Below, piece after piece: positions 49,821-59,088 of a DNA stretch of 64,000 bases. The notes beneath the pieces are model-generated. The model was not told the origin of the DNA. It was given only the letters and a program-made list of their open reading frames with translations, and searched no databases. Each line of letters starts with the position of its first letter. Position 1 is the first letter of the stretch. The position numbers and the translations under genes are program-made. The stretch comes from CAUZJF01 sp965248605 (GTDB taxonomy: Bacteria > Chloroflexota > Dehalococcoidia > Lucifugimonadales > CAUZJF01): contig CBDFJV010000007.1 in NCBI GenBank assembly GCA_965248605.1, positions 3,100,001-3,164,000 on the forward strand, written 5' to 3'.

Positions 49821-51905
49821 TTAGCCTCGAACGCCTAATCTGGCTGAATTCGTAAGCCGGCCATTCCGTGCTGTGTACTTGACCCCACTCGGTGCGCGGC
49901 CGTCCAAAAAGGCCCTGTACCGCCCAAGCGCCGTTAGCGGCCAGTAGTTGCGGTACATGTGGTATTTGATCATGAACCCGGCCGGAAGCTCGGCGCCCTG
50001 GTAGCCAGGGTCTCCAGGCTTCGGATATCGTCGCGGGCGTTTCCCGACGCCGTAACCTGGGAATCCGGTGCCGGTGAAGTAAGGCTCGTCCCACGATCCG
50101 TTGCTCCGTTGGGTGCCCGTCAAGTGTTCTATACCTCGCCGGGTCGATGGGTTGGTGCCTTCTCCCGCGGCAATAAGAGCGATAAGTGCCCACGACGTCT
50201 GCGAAGGAGTGCTCGGCCCCCGCCCGCGATACGCCGGGTCGACGTATGAGGCGCAGCTTTCGCCCCACCCTCCGTCGGCATTCTGGTGCCTCACGACCCA
50301 GTCTACGGCCCTCTTGACCGCCGGCATGGTCATGTCCACGCCCAACGCCTCCAGCGCGGGTAGGACGGCGCCCGCGCCGTAGATGTAGTTCACTCCCCAC
50401 CGGCCGAACCAGGGCCCATCGTCTTCCTGTTCGGCGAATAGGTAGTCGAGAGCCTTGGCCACGGCCGGATGATCGGCGCCGAAACCGAGGTGCCCGAGAG
50501 CCTCGAGCGCGTGAGCTGTAACGTCGACACTGGGAGGGTCGATAGTCTCGCCGAAGTCGGCGAAAGGTATTCTGGCGATGAATGACTTGGTGTTGTCCTT
50601 ATCGAAGGCCCCCCATCCGCCGTTTGAGCACTGCATCCCCAGGACCCACCGGACGGCGCGGTCTATCGCGTCCTGTCTTCCCTCTTGCGGCGGGAGGTCC
50701 GACCTGGATAGGGCAAGCAGTATTTCAGCCGTGTCGTCGATGTCCGGGTATACGTCGTTGTGGAACTCGAAGGCCCAACCCCCAGGCGGCACGCCCTTCG
50801 CCCTTACCTGCCAATCTCCCCGGTCCAGAATCTGTCGGTCGAGTAGCCACTTGGTCGCTTTTACTATAGAGGGGTGGTCCGGTCGAAGACCGGAGTCAAG
50901 CATCGCGTTCATGGCCAGACCGGTATCCCAGATAGGCGACACGCAGGCCTGCACTCTTAGCGTGTCCCCATCCTCGATGGCGAAGTTCTCGAAGCCTGCC
51001 AGTCCTTTCGCGATGGCAGGGTGTTCCCGCGGGTACCCCAGACTCGACAGCGCCATCAAAGAGTAAACCCAGGGCGGCTGGATCCCGCCCCAACTGCCAT
51101 CGGCTTCCTGGTGTTCCACGATCCACCGCTCCGCCTTCTTGAGCGCCTGCCCCCTGGTCGGATTCCATGGGAGTTTCTCAAGGTAGCGAAGGACTGTGTC
51201 GCCTGCGTAGAAGAAGGTCTCCCAACCGACCAGCTTCTTTGGCCTTGCGATTGAGTAGTCCGTTTGGGCACGGGGGAGCGGGTAGAGCTCGTCGATGTTG
51301 GCCCAATCAGGCACGGGCCGTACCGGTTTCTTGTCAAGCAGCACGAGCAAGGGGACGATAGTGCCTCGGGCCCAGCTGGCGAAATCGTAGATATTGATCG
51401 GCGCCCAGTCTGGCACGAGCATGAGCTCCGGGGGCATGATGGGCACGCCCCTCCAGTCCCACTGCCCAAGGAGCGCCAGCCATATTTTGGTGAAGACCCG
51501 TGTCTTAGGGACGCCACCTTTCGCGACGATGAAGTCGCGGGCCTTGCGCATAAAGGGCTCGTTGGCAGAGTAGCCGGCGAGCTTCAGCGCGAAGTAGCAC
51601 TCGGTCGAAGTACTGAGGTCGCCCGGGGCATCGTAGAACTGGCCCCACGTCCCGTCGCTCCGCTGGCGTTGCAGTATGTGGCGGGCAAGCTTATCCCACC
51701 TTTGCTTCTCGGCGACGCCCAAGAAGTGGGTCAGGAACTGGTACTCGGCCTCCATCGTCGGGTTCGACTCCAGCTCTCCCCACCAGTAGCCGTCCGGGTA
51801 CTGGATGCTGAGGAGGTGCTGCTGTGCCCTCTCGATGGCGTCTGCCAACGTCGCGTCATGTCGCCCTGTTTCCCGACCGTTGACGTGGCCTGAGGTGGAA
51901 TGCAT
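49821..51905 (-). CDS. shc: Squalene-hopene cyclase
   Basis: A 694-residue alpha-alpha-barrel cyclase that folds squalene into hopene on the inner membrane face. The catalytic acid motif is visible as D-I-D-D-T-A in VYPDIDDTAEILLAL. Multiple QW repeats (for example QRSNGSWDEPYFTGTGFPG, QNADGGWGESCASYVDP, QEADGSWGGIQPPW, CSNGGWGAFDKDN) are spread along it. Length is typical. The start ATG lies six bases after hpnG. It supplies the hopene used by HpnH and HpnG. Confidence 0.97.
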   Translation of the reverse strand: MHSTSGHVNGRETGRHDATLADAIERAQQHLLSIQYPDGYWWGELESNPTMEAEYQFLTHFLGVAEKQRWDKLARHILQRQRSDGTWGQFYDAPGDLSTSTECYFALKLAGYSANEPFMRKARDFIVAKGGVPKTRVFTKIWLALLGQWDWRGVPIMPPELMLVPDWAPINIYDFASWARGTIVPLLVLLDKKPVRPVPDWANIDELYPLPRAQTDYSIARPKKLVGWETFFYAGDTVLRYLEKLPWNPTRGQALKKAERWIVEHQEADGSWGGIQPPWVYSLMALSSLGYPREHPAIAKGLAGFENFAIEDGDTLRVQACVSPIWDTGLAMNAMLDSGLRPDHPSIVKATKWLLDRQILDRGDWQVRAKGVPPGGWAFEFHNDVYPDIDDTAEILLALSRSDLPPQEGRQDAIDRAVRWVLGMQCSNGGWGAFDKDNTKSFIARIPFADFGETIDPPSVDVTAHALEALGHLGFGADHPAVAKALDYLFAEQEDDGPWFGRWGVNYIYGAGAVLPALEALGVDMTMPAVKRAVDWVVRHQNADGGWGESCASYVDPAYRGRGPSTPSQTSWALIALIAAGEGTNPSTRRGIEHLTGTQRSNGSWDEPYFTGTGFPGYGVGKRPRRYPKPGDPGYQGAELPAGFMIKYHMYRNYWPLTALGRYRAFLDGRAPSGVKYTARNGRLTNSARLGVRG

Positions 51906-51911
51906 CTTCGA

Positions 51912-52694
51912 TTAGCCGACCGGGACCGGCGTTCGCGGTGAGGTCAGTGCGGTCAGGATCTTGGTTAGTGACGACCTCGCCCTCCGAGACAGAGCCCAGA
52001 GCCTCATGAGCTCCGGGATACGCGTCGGGTGTGAAACAGCGTATCGTACGGCTGCACTATACCTGTTGCTGCCTGCGTCGGCGGCCACGCTCTCGACGAA
52101 CGGCGGCAGCGTCATGTCCATGGGGTCGAACACGGACCGAACGACGACCACCGACGCCCCTTGGTCGCTGGCGGCCTTACAGACCCAGAAGCTCTCCATG
52201 TCGATTACGCTCACTGGGAAACGCTCACCGACTCGACGCTTGTCGGAGGCGGTGCGGATAACGATGGGCACCGTGAGGCAGCCGCCGCTTGCATAGTCGA
52301 ACGTTCGGCCGTGTGGACTCGAATCGAGTTTGTCGGCGATCGTTGCTACGTTCGGAGCTATCGAACGTGATTCCCCAACGGACGCGGAGTCCAAAGGCCT
52401 CTCGATAGCCCATACACTGTCGCAAATAAAAAGGTCTCCCGTAGTGAGCCCGGGCCTCGCGGCCGCCGCGAATCCCACCGAAACTACTGTGTCGGGCGCG
52501 AATTCGTCCAGCGCTTTCTTCACAGCCTTCTGGGCTGAATGCTTTCCTATGCCGCTCTCCACAACTAAGACTTCGGGGATCTCTTCGGACGAGTAAAAGC
52601 GCCCGTCCGCGTCGGTCTTCGACGCAAGGCCGAAGCCGCCAAAGGAAAGATACTCGCTTACTTCTTCCTTGATCGCGGCGATAATAGCAATCAT
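51912..52694 (-). CDS. hpnG: Hopanoid-associated nucleoside phosphorylase HpnG
   Basis: A 260-residue member of the PNP/UDP phosphorylase family. It starts MIAIIAAIKEEV, has VVVESGIGKHSAQKA and VVSVGFAAAARPGL phosphate-binding loops, and SVIDMESFWVCKAASDQG in the nucleoside site. HpnG removes adenine from adenosylhopane to give ribosylhopane. ATG 52694 is 11 bases after hpnH, and longer frames are non-coding overlap with that gene. It fits tightly between hpnH and shc. Confidence 0.9.
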   Translation of the reverse strand: MIAIIAAIKEEVSEYLSFGGFGLASKTDADGRFYSSEEIPEVLVVESGIGKHSAQKAVKKALDEFAPDTVVSVGFAAAARPGLTTGDLFICDSVWAIERPLDSASVGESRSIAPNVATIADKLDSSPHGRTFDYASGGCLTVPIVIRTASDKRRVGERFPVSVIDMESFWVCKAASDQGASVVVVRSVFDPMDMTLPPFVESVAADAGSNRYSAAVRYAVSHPTRIPELMRLWALSRRARSSLTKILTALTSPRTPVPVG

Positions 52695-52705
52695 TCTTGG
52701 GGGCG

Positions 52706-53731
52706 CTAGCTGGCGCCGACGCCACTGTTTTGAATGGCGCCTTCCTTTATCATTCGGTAGGCGTCGGCTGGCTTGCCGATAGCCTCCAAGATCGACGCTG
52801 ACTCGAAGCCGCAGTGCATCATGCAGTTGGCGCACCTCGGGTCCTTGCCAACGCCGTACCGCTCCCAGACCTCGTCCTTGTAAAGGTCGTCGACGTTCTG
52901 TGTGTGCCGGTCGCCCAAGAGGTAGCAGGGCTCCCGCCAGCCCAATGTGGTATAGGTCGGATTGGACCATGCTGTGCACTGGTAGTCCCGTTCGCCTCTT
53001 AGGAAGTCCAGGTACAGAGGGTTGTTGTAAAACCTGAGCCCGCGCTTCGGGTCCAGAACGTTCTTGAAGACCTTCCGTGCTCGGTTCCGCGATATGAAGA
53101 GCTCCTGGTTAGGCACCGAATCGTACTTGTAGCCTGGGGACACCATGCAACCTTCGATCCCCATGTCCGTCATCATCTGGAACATCTCGATCAGATCGTC
53201 CTCGTCGCATCCGTTGAACACCGTCGTATTGGTAGTGACCCGGTATCCTCCCTCTAGCGCGGCCTTTATGCCTCGAAGGGCGATCTTGAATACACCCTTG
53301 CGGTACACGGACCGGTCGTGAGCCTCTTCCATGCCGTCAAGGTGTACTACCCAGCAGAAGTACTTGGACGGCGGGACCTTCTTCATCACCCGCTCCATCA
53401 GGAGGGCGTTCGTGCACATGTAAACGAACTTCTTCTGAGCAATGATTCCTGCGACGATCTCGTCGATCTGTGGATGCAGCGTCGGTTCGCCGCCGGCGAT
53501 GGAGACGATGGGCGCGTTCGACTCTTCCACCGCGGCGATACACTGCTCGACCGTCACCATCCGGTCGATCACCGGTTCGTATTCACGGATGCGCCCGCAC
53601 CCTTCGCATGCCAGGTTGCATTTCTCCAGAGGCTCGAGCATCGTTACCAGAGGGAACCTCCGCCGCCGAGCGAGCTTGTTCTTAGCTATGTACCACCCTA
53701 GCCGGACAGCCAACTCAATTGGTCTGCTCAT
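52706..53731 (-). CDS. hpnH: Adenosyl-hopene transferase HpnH (radical SAM)
   Basis: A 341-residue radical SAM enzyme. The cluster motif C-x3-C-x2-C is in EKCNLACEGCGRI, followed by VSIAGGEPTLHPQI. A C-terminal extra set includes CANCMMHCGFE. HpnH attaches the 5'-deoxyadenosyl group to hopene, starting the extended side chain of bacteriohopanepolyols. With HpnG, this indicates that the organism makes extended hopanoids and not only diploptene. The upstream gap of 157 bases contains a long hairpin. Confidence 0.94.
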   Translation of the reverse strand: MSRPIELAVRLGWYIAKNKLARRRRFPLVTMLEPLEKCNLACEGCGRIREYEPVIDRMVTVEQCIAAVEESNAPIVSIAGGEPTLHPQIDEIVAGIIAQKKFVYMCTNALLMERVMKKVPPSKYFCWVVHLDGMEEAHDRSVYRKGVFKIALRGIKAALEGGYRVTTNTTVFNGCDEDDLIEMFQMMTDMGIEGCMVSPGYKYDSVPNQELFISRNRARKVFKNVLDPKRGLRFYNNPLYLDFLRGERDYQCTAWSNPTYTTLGWREPCYLLGDRHTQNVDDLYKDEVWERYGVGKDPRCANCMMHCGFESASILEAIGKPADAYRMIKEGAIQNSGVGAS

Positions 53732-53785
53732 ACCTCAGCTCCCAGGCACAGTGTTTGCCAGCGTCGCGATTCACGCCAGGATACG

Positions 53786-53819
53786 GGGCGCATGTCCCGA
53801 TGCGGCATCGGGACGCCCC
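53786..53819. terminator. Long hairpin between polyprenyl synthase and hpnH genes
   Basis: GTCCCGATGC (53794-53803) pairs with GCATCGGGAC (53805-53814), and an outer GGGGCG/CGCCCC pairing extends it with a small bulge. No T-run follows on the minus strand. It may partly separate the polyprenyl synthase transcript from the hpn genes, or be a dispersed repeat. Confidence 0.5.
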
Positions 53820-53888
53820 TACCAGAGGAAATCCCTCGGACCTTTCTGTTTTCAGAAGAACCACCAACAGCTAGTGTTCGCTCACCGC

Positions 53889-54953
53889 CTAGTGCTGCCT
53901 CACCGATAGGAAGTGACACAGCTCTTCGACGTCCTGTCGGTCACGCGGCGACATCTCTACGCCGTCGAGCGACGATAACGTGGCGTCGCAGTGTTCGGCC
54001 ACCAGGCCTTCCGCATAGTCTTTTACTGAGAGACGGTCCATGATCCCTAGCACGTCGTCGACGGCCTCGTCGTCGATGGACTCACTCCTATACACGCTCT
54101 CTAGCACGCTTGCGTCTGTTCCGCCCGCCTTCGACATGGCGTACACGACGGGTAGTGAGTTTTTCTTGCGGCGGATGTCGGCGCCTACCGGCTTTCCAGT
54201 CGTATCGTCGTCGCCCCAGATCCCGAGGACGTCGTCCCTTACCTGAAAGGCAAAGCCCAGGTGCCGCCCGCATTCGCGGAAAGCCCTCACCGTGGGCGTG
54301 TCACCTCCGCCGAGCAGGGCCCCGACGTTCAGGGCACAGCGGAACAGTGCGCCGGTCTTCTTCGAGATCATCCCGAGGTACGCTCGCATGCCCACGTCGC
54401 TCCGACCTTCGTACGACAGATCGAGGAACTGGCCTTCGATCATTTCAAGGTAGGCCTCCGTGAGTAGGCGGGCCACTCGGTTCGCGTCCTGGAGGGACAC
54501 GCCTAGCTGAGCGAGCTCCGCCAGAGACGCGTCGGCGACCACGTTCATAACGTTGCCGGCAACGAGCGCCTTCGCGTCGCCCCACACGGCCCAGACCGTA
54601 GGACGATGGTGGCGCGTTTCGTCTCTATCCTGAACGTCGTCGTGGATGAGCGAGAAGTTGTGGACTAACTCAAGCGAGACGGCCGCGGGCATCGCCCGGT
54701 CTAATATGCCTCCAGCGGCTTCGCAGGCAAACAGGCAGAGCGTAGGGCGGAGCGCCTTGCCCTCGGTAGCTACGATGGCGCCTCCGTCGGCGTCGGCCCA
54801 CCCCATCGAATAGAGTAGAAGCGGCGACGCTGCCAAGCTTTCACCGGACAGCCGAAGCCGCAGGGCATCGCCGATCCGAGCCTTATACCTGGAGAAGATA
54901 GCCGGGAGTGTGGGTGTCCGGCTACCGGTGACTGCGAGGGCAGGGTTGGCCAA
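53889..54953 (-). CDS. Polyprenyl diphosphate synthase
   Basis: A 354-residue trans-prenyltransferase. The first aspartate-rich motif is IHDDVQDRDE and the second FQVRDDVLGIWGDDDTTGKPVGADI. Lys and Arg substrate contacts (around RHHRP and KKNSLPV) are present. It elongates isoprenyl diphosphates. Its place ahead of the hopanoid genes suggests it feeds farnesyl diphosphate to HpnD, but chain length cannot be fixed from sequence alone. It is divergent from the MBL gene across 258 bases without another gene. Confidence 0.92.
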   Translation of the reverse strand: MANPALAVTGSRTPTLPAIFSRYKARIGDALRLRLSGESLAASPLLLYSMGWADADGGAIVATEGKALRPTLCLFACEAAGGILDRAMPAAVSLELVHNFSLIHDDVQDRDETRHHRPTVWAVWGDAKALVAGNVMNVVADASLAELAQLGVSLQDANRVARLLTEAYLEMIEGQFLDLSYEGRSDVGMRAYLGMISKKTGALFRCALNVGALLGGGDTPTVRAFRECGRHLGFAFQVRDDVLGIWGDDDTTGKPVGADIRRKKNSLPVVYAMSKAGGTDASVLESVYRSESIDDEAVDDVLGIMDRLSVKDYAEGLVAEHCDATLSSLDGVEMSPRDRQDVEELCHFLSVRQH

Positions 54954-55211
54954 TAGAAGCTAACCTCGCCTACTACGGATGAAGCCGAATGCTAGCATCG
55001 AAATTGATCAAGTGTCAATTGGCCTGGGTAAGGCGCCGTGACAGCCAGGGAATCGACAGGTTGCAACCGAGTCATCAGCGATGCTATGCCTCCTCGCCTG
55101 GCCAAGGTTAACGGTAGACATCTCAGTGGCTACCAGTCGCGTCGCGCGAGTATCACATTGTACCCTTATAGCACTGAGCCGTAGTTGGCCGCTGTCCCAA
55201 GGAGCAGACGG

Positions 55212-55970
55212 GTGGAAGTAACCGACGGCGTTCACGTCGTGCCCGTTCGATGGTCGCGAGTCTATCTGCTCGAGTACGAAAACCTTGCGCTGGTTGACAC
55301 CGGTCCGCCGTGGGGGGTCGGAGCAGTACTGCGATACATTCACTCCATCGGGCGCAGCCCCGACGAAGTCGAGTTCATCCTGATAACGCACAGCCACCCC
55401 GACCACTCCCTCGCCGCGGCGACTCTCGCTCAGCGGACAGGCGCCCGCATCTTGGCTCATGCAGGGGACACGTTGGCCTTGAGCTCGGGCGAGCGTTGCC
55501 TCAGCTACATCGGAGCGCTTTCCCGACTACGTTCGGCTGCAGGGTTGTCGAGCGGCGCTTCGATCAGCCGCACCGTTCAGGACCAAGATATCGTACCGAT
55601 ACGAGGCGGCGTAAAGGTGCTTCACACACCCGGTCACACGCCAGGAAGCGTGTGCTACCTGCTGCAAGACGAGGGAGTCCTGTTCTCTGGGGACACTATA
55701 TTCAGCGATGGCGTAACCGTGAGCCGCTCGGCGCCGTTCCCGAAGTCAAATACCGAGGACTATCGCGCTTCGCTTGCCCGGCTGGCTGATGAGGACTTCG
55801 ACGTACTTTGTGGCGGGCACGGGCGGCCTCTCGTCGGAAACGCGTCCGAAAGAGTGCGCGATCTGCTGGCGACGAGCCCGAACCCGCCGACCTGGCGGTC
55901 AGTAGTTGCTCGGTCTGCAACGAGACCGCTCCGTAGCCTTGGCTTCGTTCGCGGCACAGTGGACCTGTAA
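55212..55970 (+). CDS. MBL-fold metallo-hydrolase
   Basis: A 252-residue metallo-beta-lactamase-fold hydrolase. Metal ligands appear as HSHPDH, HTPGHTPGSV, the Asp in LFSGDTIFSDG and a late His in CGGHGRPL. The glyoxalase II-like order suggests a thioester, lactone or phosphodiester substrate. GTG 55212 is chosen because AAGGAG lies seven bases upstream; a TTG at 55185 lacks this. The HMGL-family gene follows 46 bases later on the same strand, so the two may work on a related CoA-type or acyl substrate. Confidence 0.9.
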   Translation: MEVTDGVHVVPVRWSRVYLLEYENLALVDTGPPWGVGAVLRYIHSIGRSPDEVEFILITHSHPDHSLAAATLAQRTGARILAHAGDTLALSSGERCLSYIGALSRLRSAAGLSSGASISRTVQDQDIVPIRGGVKVLHTPGHTPGSVCYLLQDEGVLFSGDTIFSDGVTVSRSAPFPKSNTEDYRASLARLADEDFDVLCGGHGRPLVGNASERVRDLLATSPNPPTWRSVVARSATRPLRSLGFVRGTVDL

Positions 55971-56016
55971 TAAAGCGTCGTTGACACCTGCGACAGGCCA
56001 CACTTACACTCCCGTC

Positions 56017-57132
56017 ATGGATTTCAAGTGGCCCCGGCTAGAGTATAGAGAAGAATGCATGCGCGAGGGCATGCAGATTGAAGACGCAGGCATCAGCGTC
56101 GACGACAAAGTGCGGCTGCTCAACGCGCTGAGCGATACCGGCCTCAAGAACATCGTCGTCGGCTCCTTCGTCAGCCCCCGATACACGCCCCAGATGGCCC
56201 GCATCGACGAGATCGTCCGGAAGTTCACGCCTCGTCCGGAAGTGACCTACACGGGCCTGTTGGTCAACGAGAAGGCTGTCGAACGGGCGAAGCCCTACTC
56301 TCCGCCCCTTACAATCGAGACGGCAAGGCCCGTCTTGAGCTACCACCTCTGCGACGTGTTCACGCGCCGCAATTTCAACCGCTCGCAGGAGACGGAGATT
56401 GCGCGTTGGCCTCAGATCGTGGCCGCAGCGCAGGAGCGGGGCGCCACCGAGGCCGGAATCGGGGTCGCGGCCGCCTGGGGATCCAACTTCGTCGGTAGGT
56501 TCACTTTGGCGCAGCGGATGGAGGTTTTGGAACGCGGCCATCTGACTTGGGACAAGGTCGGAATTCCTGTGACCTCCGTCAGCCTCGTGGACCCCATGGC
56601 ATGGTGCACGCCGCACCGGGTCGAGGAGCAGATCGTCGCCGTGAAGGAACGCTGGCCGGAGATTAAGCGGTTCTACCTACACCTCCACGACGCCCGCGGA
56701 ATGGCGCTCTTGTCGGCGTATGCCGCGATGCGGGTACTCGGTCCAGAGGACGCTATCGAGCTCGATGGGACGATCGGCGGCATCGGAGGTTGCCCATATT
56801 GTGGCACCGGACGGGCGACGGGGATGATGCCAACCGAGGACGCGATGCACCTGTTTGAGGACCTCGGTATCGAGACTGGCGTCGACCTGGACAGGTTGAT
56901 CGACTGCGTTTGGATGCTCGAAGAGATTCTTGGTCGGCCAACGTTCGGCCATGTCTCGAAGGCGGGTCCCCGGCCTGCCGAAAGTGGCGCTTGGTTCGAC
57001 CCCAACATGCCTTTCGTCGAGACCCTCGAAGAGGCCCGCCATTTCAAGCTGGGGCCGCAAGCATACGAGGGGCAAATCTACCCCTGGGGGGAACGCATTC
57101 GAAGCGAGCAACGTCCCGATACGCTTGCCTGA
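56017..57132 (+). CDS. HMG-CoA lyase-like (HMGL family) protein
   Basis: A 371-residue TIM-barrel lyase of the hydroxymethylglutaryl-CoA lyase/isopropylmalate synthase superfamily. It has REECMREGMQIEDAGI (the catalytic Arg-Asp-like start, here Arg-Glu), the metal-binding LHLHDARGMALLSAYAA, and a GTIGGIGGCPYCGTGRATG loop carrying the Cys that classic HMG-CoA lyases use. Length is somewhat longer than human HMG-CoA lyase. ATG 56017 starts MDFKWPRLEYREE; longer frames extend into the MBL gene. The exact acyl-CoA is unknown. Confidence 0.87.
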   Translation: MDFKWPRLEYREECMREGMQIEDAGISVDDKVRLLNALSDTGLKNIVVGSFVSPRYTPQMARIDEIVRKFTPRPEVTYTGLLVNEKAVERAKPYSPPLTIETARPVLSYHLCDVFTRRNFNRSQETEIARWPQIVAAAQERGATEAGIGVAAAWGSNFVGRFTLAQRMEVLERGHLTWDKVGIPVTSVSLVDPMAWCTPHRVEEQIVAVKERWPEIKRFYLHLHDARGMALLSAYAAMRVLGPEDAIELDGTIGGIGGCPYCGTGRATGMMPTEDAMHLFEDLGIETGVDLDRLIDCVWMLEEILGRPTFGHVSKAGPRPAESGAWFDPNMPFVETLEEARHFKLGPQAYEGQIYPWGERIRSEQRPDTLA

Positions 57133-57282
57133 ACCAGCTAGAGATCGAACGGTTCGCGCGAGTTCGAGTCGCGTCCTGTCCACCCAAGTTAAGTCTCTAG
57201 GCCCTGCCTAATACATGGAGACCAACGTACCTAGTGGTCCAACATCCTAGTATTGAAGGGTTCTGAGGTTACGGCTTGGTAG

Positions 57283-57303
57283 GGGCGGGTTTGAAACCCG
57301 CCC
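57283..57303. repeat. Dispersed GGGCGGGTTTGAAACCCGCCC palindrome
   Basis: A perfect 10-bp inverted repeat lies in the 252-base gap after the HMGL gene. It is the best-conserved member of the family at 2421-2441, 7215-7235 and 11932-11952. Nothing else is recognised in this gap. Confidence 0.6.
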
Positions 57304-57384
57304 TGTCGTCGTAGCACGCCAATCTCGGCTACCCCTCATTTCAAAGATTTCGGTCTACTAGTCCTTGGGCTAATTCGTGCCTAG

Positions 57385-59088
57385 CCCGAATCCACCGAAG
57401 GACACCGATGGACGGCGTGAGGGCAGCGGAAGGGGGTGGGTGAGGGAGCTACAGGGGGGATGGCCTGGGGTCTTGGGGTAGATGGGAGGCCGGCGGCCGG
57501 TCTTCAGTCGCCGCACAGGGCCCCTAAGGCCCTATGCGGGAGTTGCGATGCGCGGGAAGGCGAGAGGATACGCAGCAGGGGACTCTCGCGACCGGGGTGG
57601 CGCGAGATTGCGGGGACGTTGGGTCAGTTGCAGGCTGGCTGTCAGGCCGGGAACGGAATGGCTTGCAGCCGGGCCAAGGCGCGACTGAACTGGGTTTCCC
57701 AAGGCCAGCGCCGGGGGAGATGCAAAGTGAGGCGGCGCGCCGAGCGGGTGATCCGTCCCACCAGAGCGAAGACCCGCCGCCTGAGGGTCTTGGTGATCAC
57801 GGTCCGCTCGCCCAGACCAATCCGCGCCGTCCAGCGGGCCAGGTTATGCGCCATCACCTGGACCGCCAGCCAGGCGCCGTTGGCGGCGAAGCGCGCCGAC
57901 GGCATGTGGTTCAGCCCGACGCCGTACTTGAGGTCGCGTATGGCGTTCTCGACCTCGGCGTGGCGGCGATGATCGGCCTCCAGTTCCAGCGTCTCCCCAT
58001 CGCGGTCGGTGATGAAGGCGTGATAGCTGTATCTGGCGAAGAGGGCGAGCTGGGAACCGGGCGTCGGCTTCACCCGCCGGACAATGAGCCGCACCGGCGC
58101 GGCGTCCGGCTTGGTCTGGAACGGGGTGTAAGTCGTCTCGGCGACATCGGCGGCGCCGTCCGTCCAGTAGGGAATGGGAGTCCAGTCCTCCTGTGGTATC
58201 GCCTCGATCAGGTCCCGCAGGCTGACGCGCTGGCGGATGGTGATAGAGAAGCGGACATCCATTTCCCGGCAGGCGGCAACGACAGTGTGGGCGTAGAAGC
58301 CGCTGTCGGCCCGCACCGTGAGTTGTCCCCTGGCCCCGCCGTAGCGCACCCGCCCCACCGTCTCACGCAGGAAGTGGGCGGCGCCACGGGCGGTGTTGGC
58401 CCGGCCCTCGCGCAGCCGGGACATCAGCACCTCGCCGGTGCCGGCGGCAATGGCCAGCAGCGGGTGATAGCCGCGGGCGCCGGTATAGCCGTGGTGGCGC
58501 GCTCCCTCCTTGGCCAGTCCATAGGTCTCGCAGATGGTCGAGTCCAGGTCGATGGTCAGGGGCGAGTCGCCGGGTCCGGCCCCAGCGGCCCAGGCCCGGG
58601 CCAACAACTGGCGGCTCACGCGGTCGAGTTGACGGACATGCCCCCACCGGAAGCTGCGCAGGAAGGTCCCCAGGGTGGATGGCGCCTTGACCACGCAGCC
58701 TAGAACACCGACCGTCCCACCAGCGCGCAGCGCATCGGCGTCGTCGATGCAGTCGCCGCCTGCCAGCGCGGAAGCGACCAGCGTCAGCATCTTGTCCCCA
58801 GTGTTCGCCCGTCCCGGCGCTCCGCCGAGGTCAAGGTGATGGTCGACGAGTTCCCGCAGGCCCAGGTGCCGGGCTAGGGTGGCCGGCAGGAGCAGGCCGG
58901 CATTGGCCACCAGGCGATGGTCGTCAAAGACGATGCGGATACGGTCGGGTTTGTTCTGTGGCAGCATCTATTGGGTGCTCCTTGTTTCCGGGCGGGTTTC
59001 TGTTCCAAAATCATTATCCCAGATTCAGAGGAGCACCCGCTGGCTTCTTCAAGGGCTGTCCCCAAGGACGTCCTTCGGTGGATTCGGG
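57385..59088 (-). mobile_element. IS1380-family insertion sequence, copy 4 (subtype B)
   Basis: A 1704-bp element nearly identical to copy 3, with one added base near its 3' end. It has the same perfect 19-bp terminal repeats and CCTAG duplications at 57380-57384 and 59089-59093. It is inserted in intergenic DNA between the HMGL gene and a small AT-hook-like gene. It is in the same orientation as copy 3, 27.6 kb away. Confidence 0.95.
57642..58967 (-). CDS. IS1380-family transposase, subtype B, second copy
   Basis: A 441-residue DDE transposase differing from the one at 28322-29647 at a single residue that I noticed (Val for Ala in QRVSLRD). All catalytic blocks are intact. Confidence 0.95.
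   Translation of the reverse strand: MLPQNKPDRIRIVFDDHRLVANAGLLLPATLARHLGLRELVDHHLDLGGAPGRANTGDKMLTLVASALAGGDCIDDADALRAGGTVGVLGCVVKAPSTLGTFLRSFRWGHVRQLDRVSRQLLARAWAAGAGPGDSPLTIDLDSTICETYGLAKEGARHHGYTGARGYHPLLAIAAGTGEVLMSRLREGRANTARGAAHFLRETVGRVRYGGARGQLTVRADSGFYAHTVVAACREMDVRFSITIRQRVSLRDLIEAIPQEDWTPIPYWTDGAADVAETTYTPFQTKPDAAPVRLIVRRVKPTPGSQLALFARYSYHAFITDRDGETLELEADHRRHAEVENAIRDLKYGVGLNHMPSARFAANGAWLAVQVMAHNLARWTARIGLGERTVITKTLRRRVFALVGRITRSARRLTLHLPRRWPWETQFSRALARLQAIPFPA

Noticed and set aside
57151..57186. A tRNA 3'-end-like stretch (GAGTTCGAGTC followed by CCTGTCCACCCA) after the HMGL gene, suggestive of an attachment site.
   Set aside because: The T-stem has a mismatch and no matching 5' acceptor (GGACAGG) or anticodon arm is found upstream, so it is probably chance.
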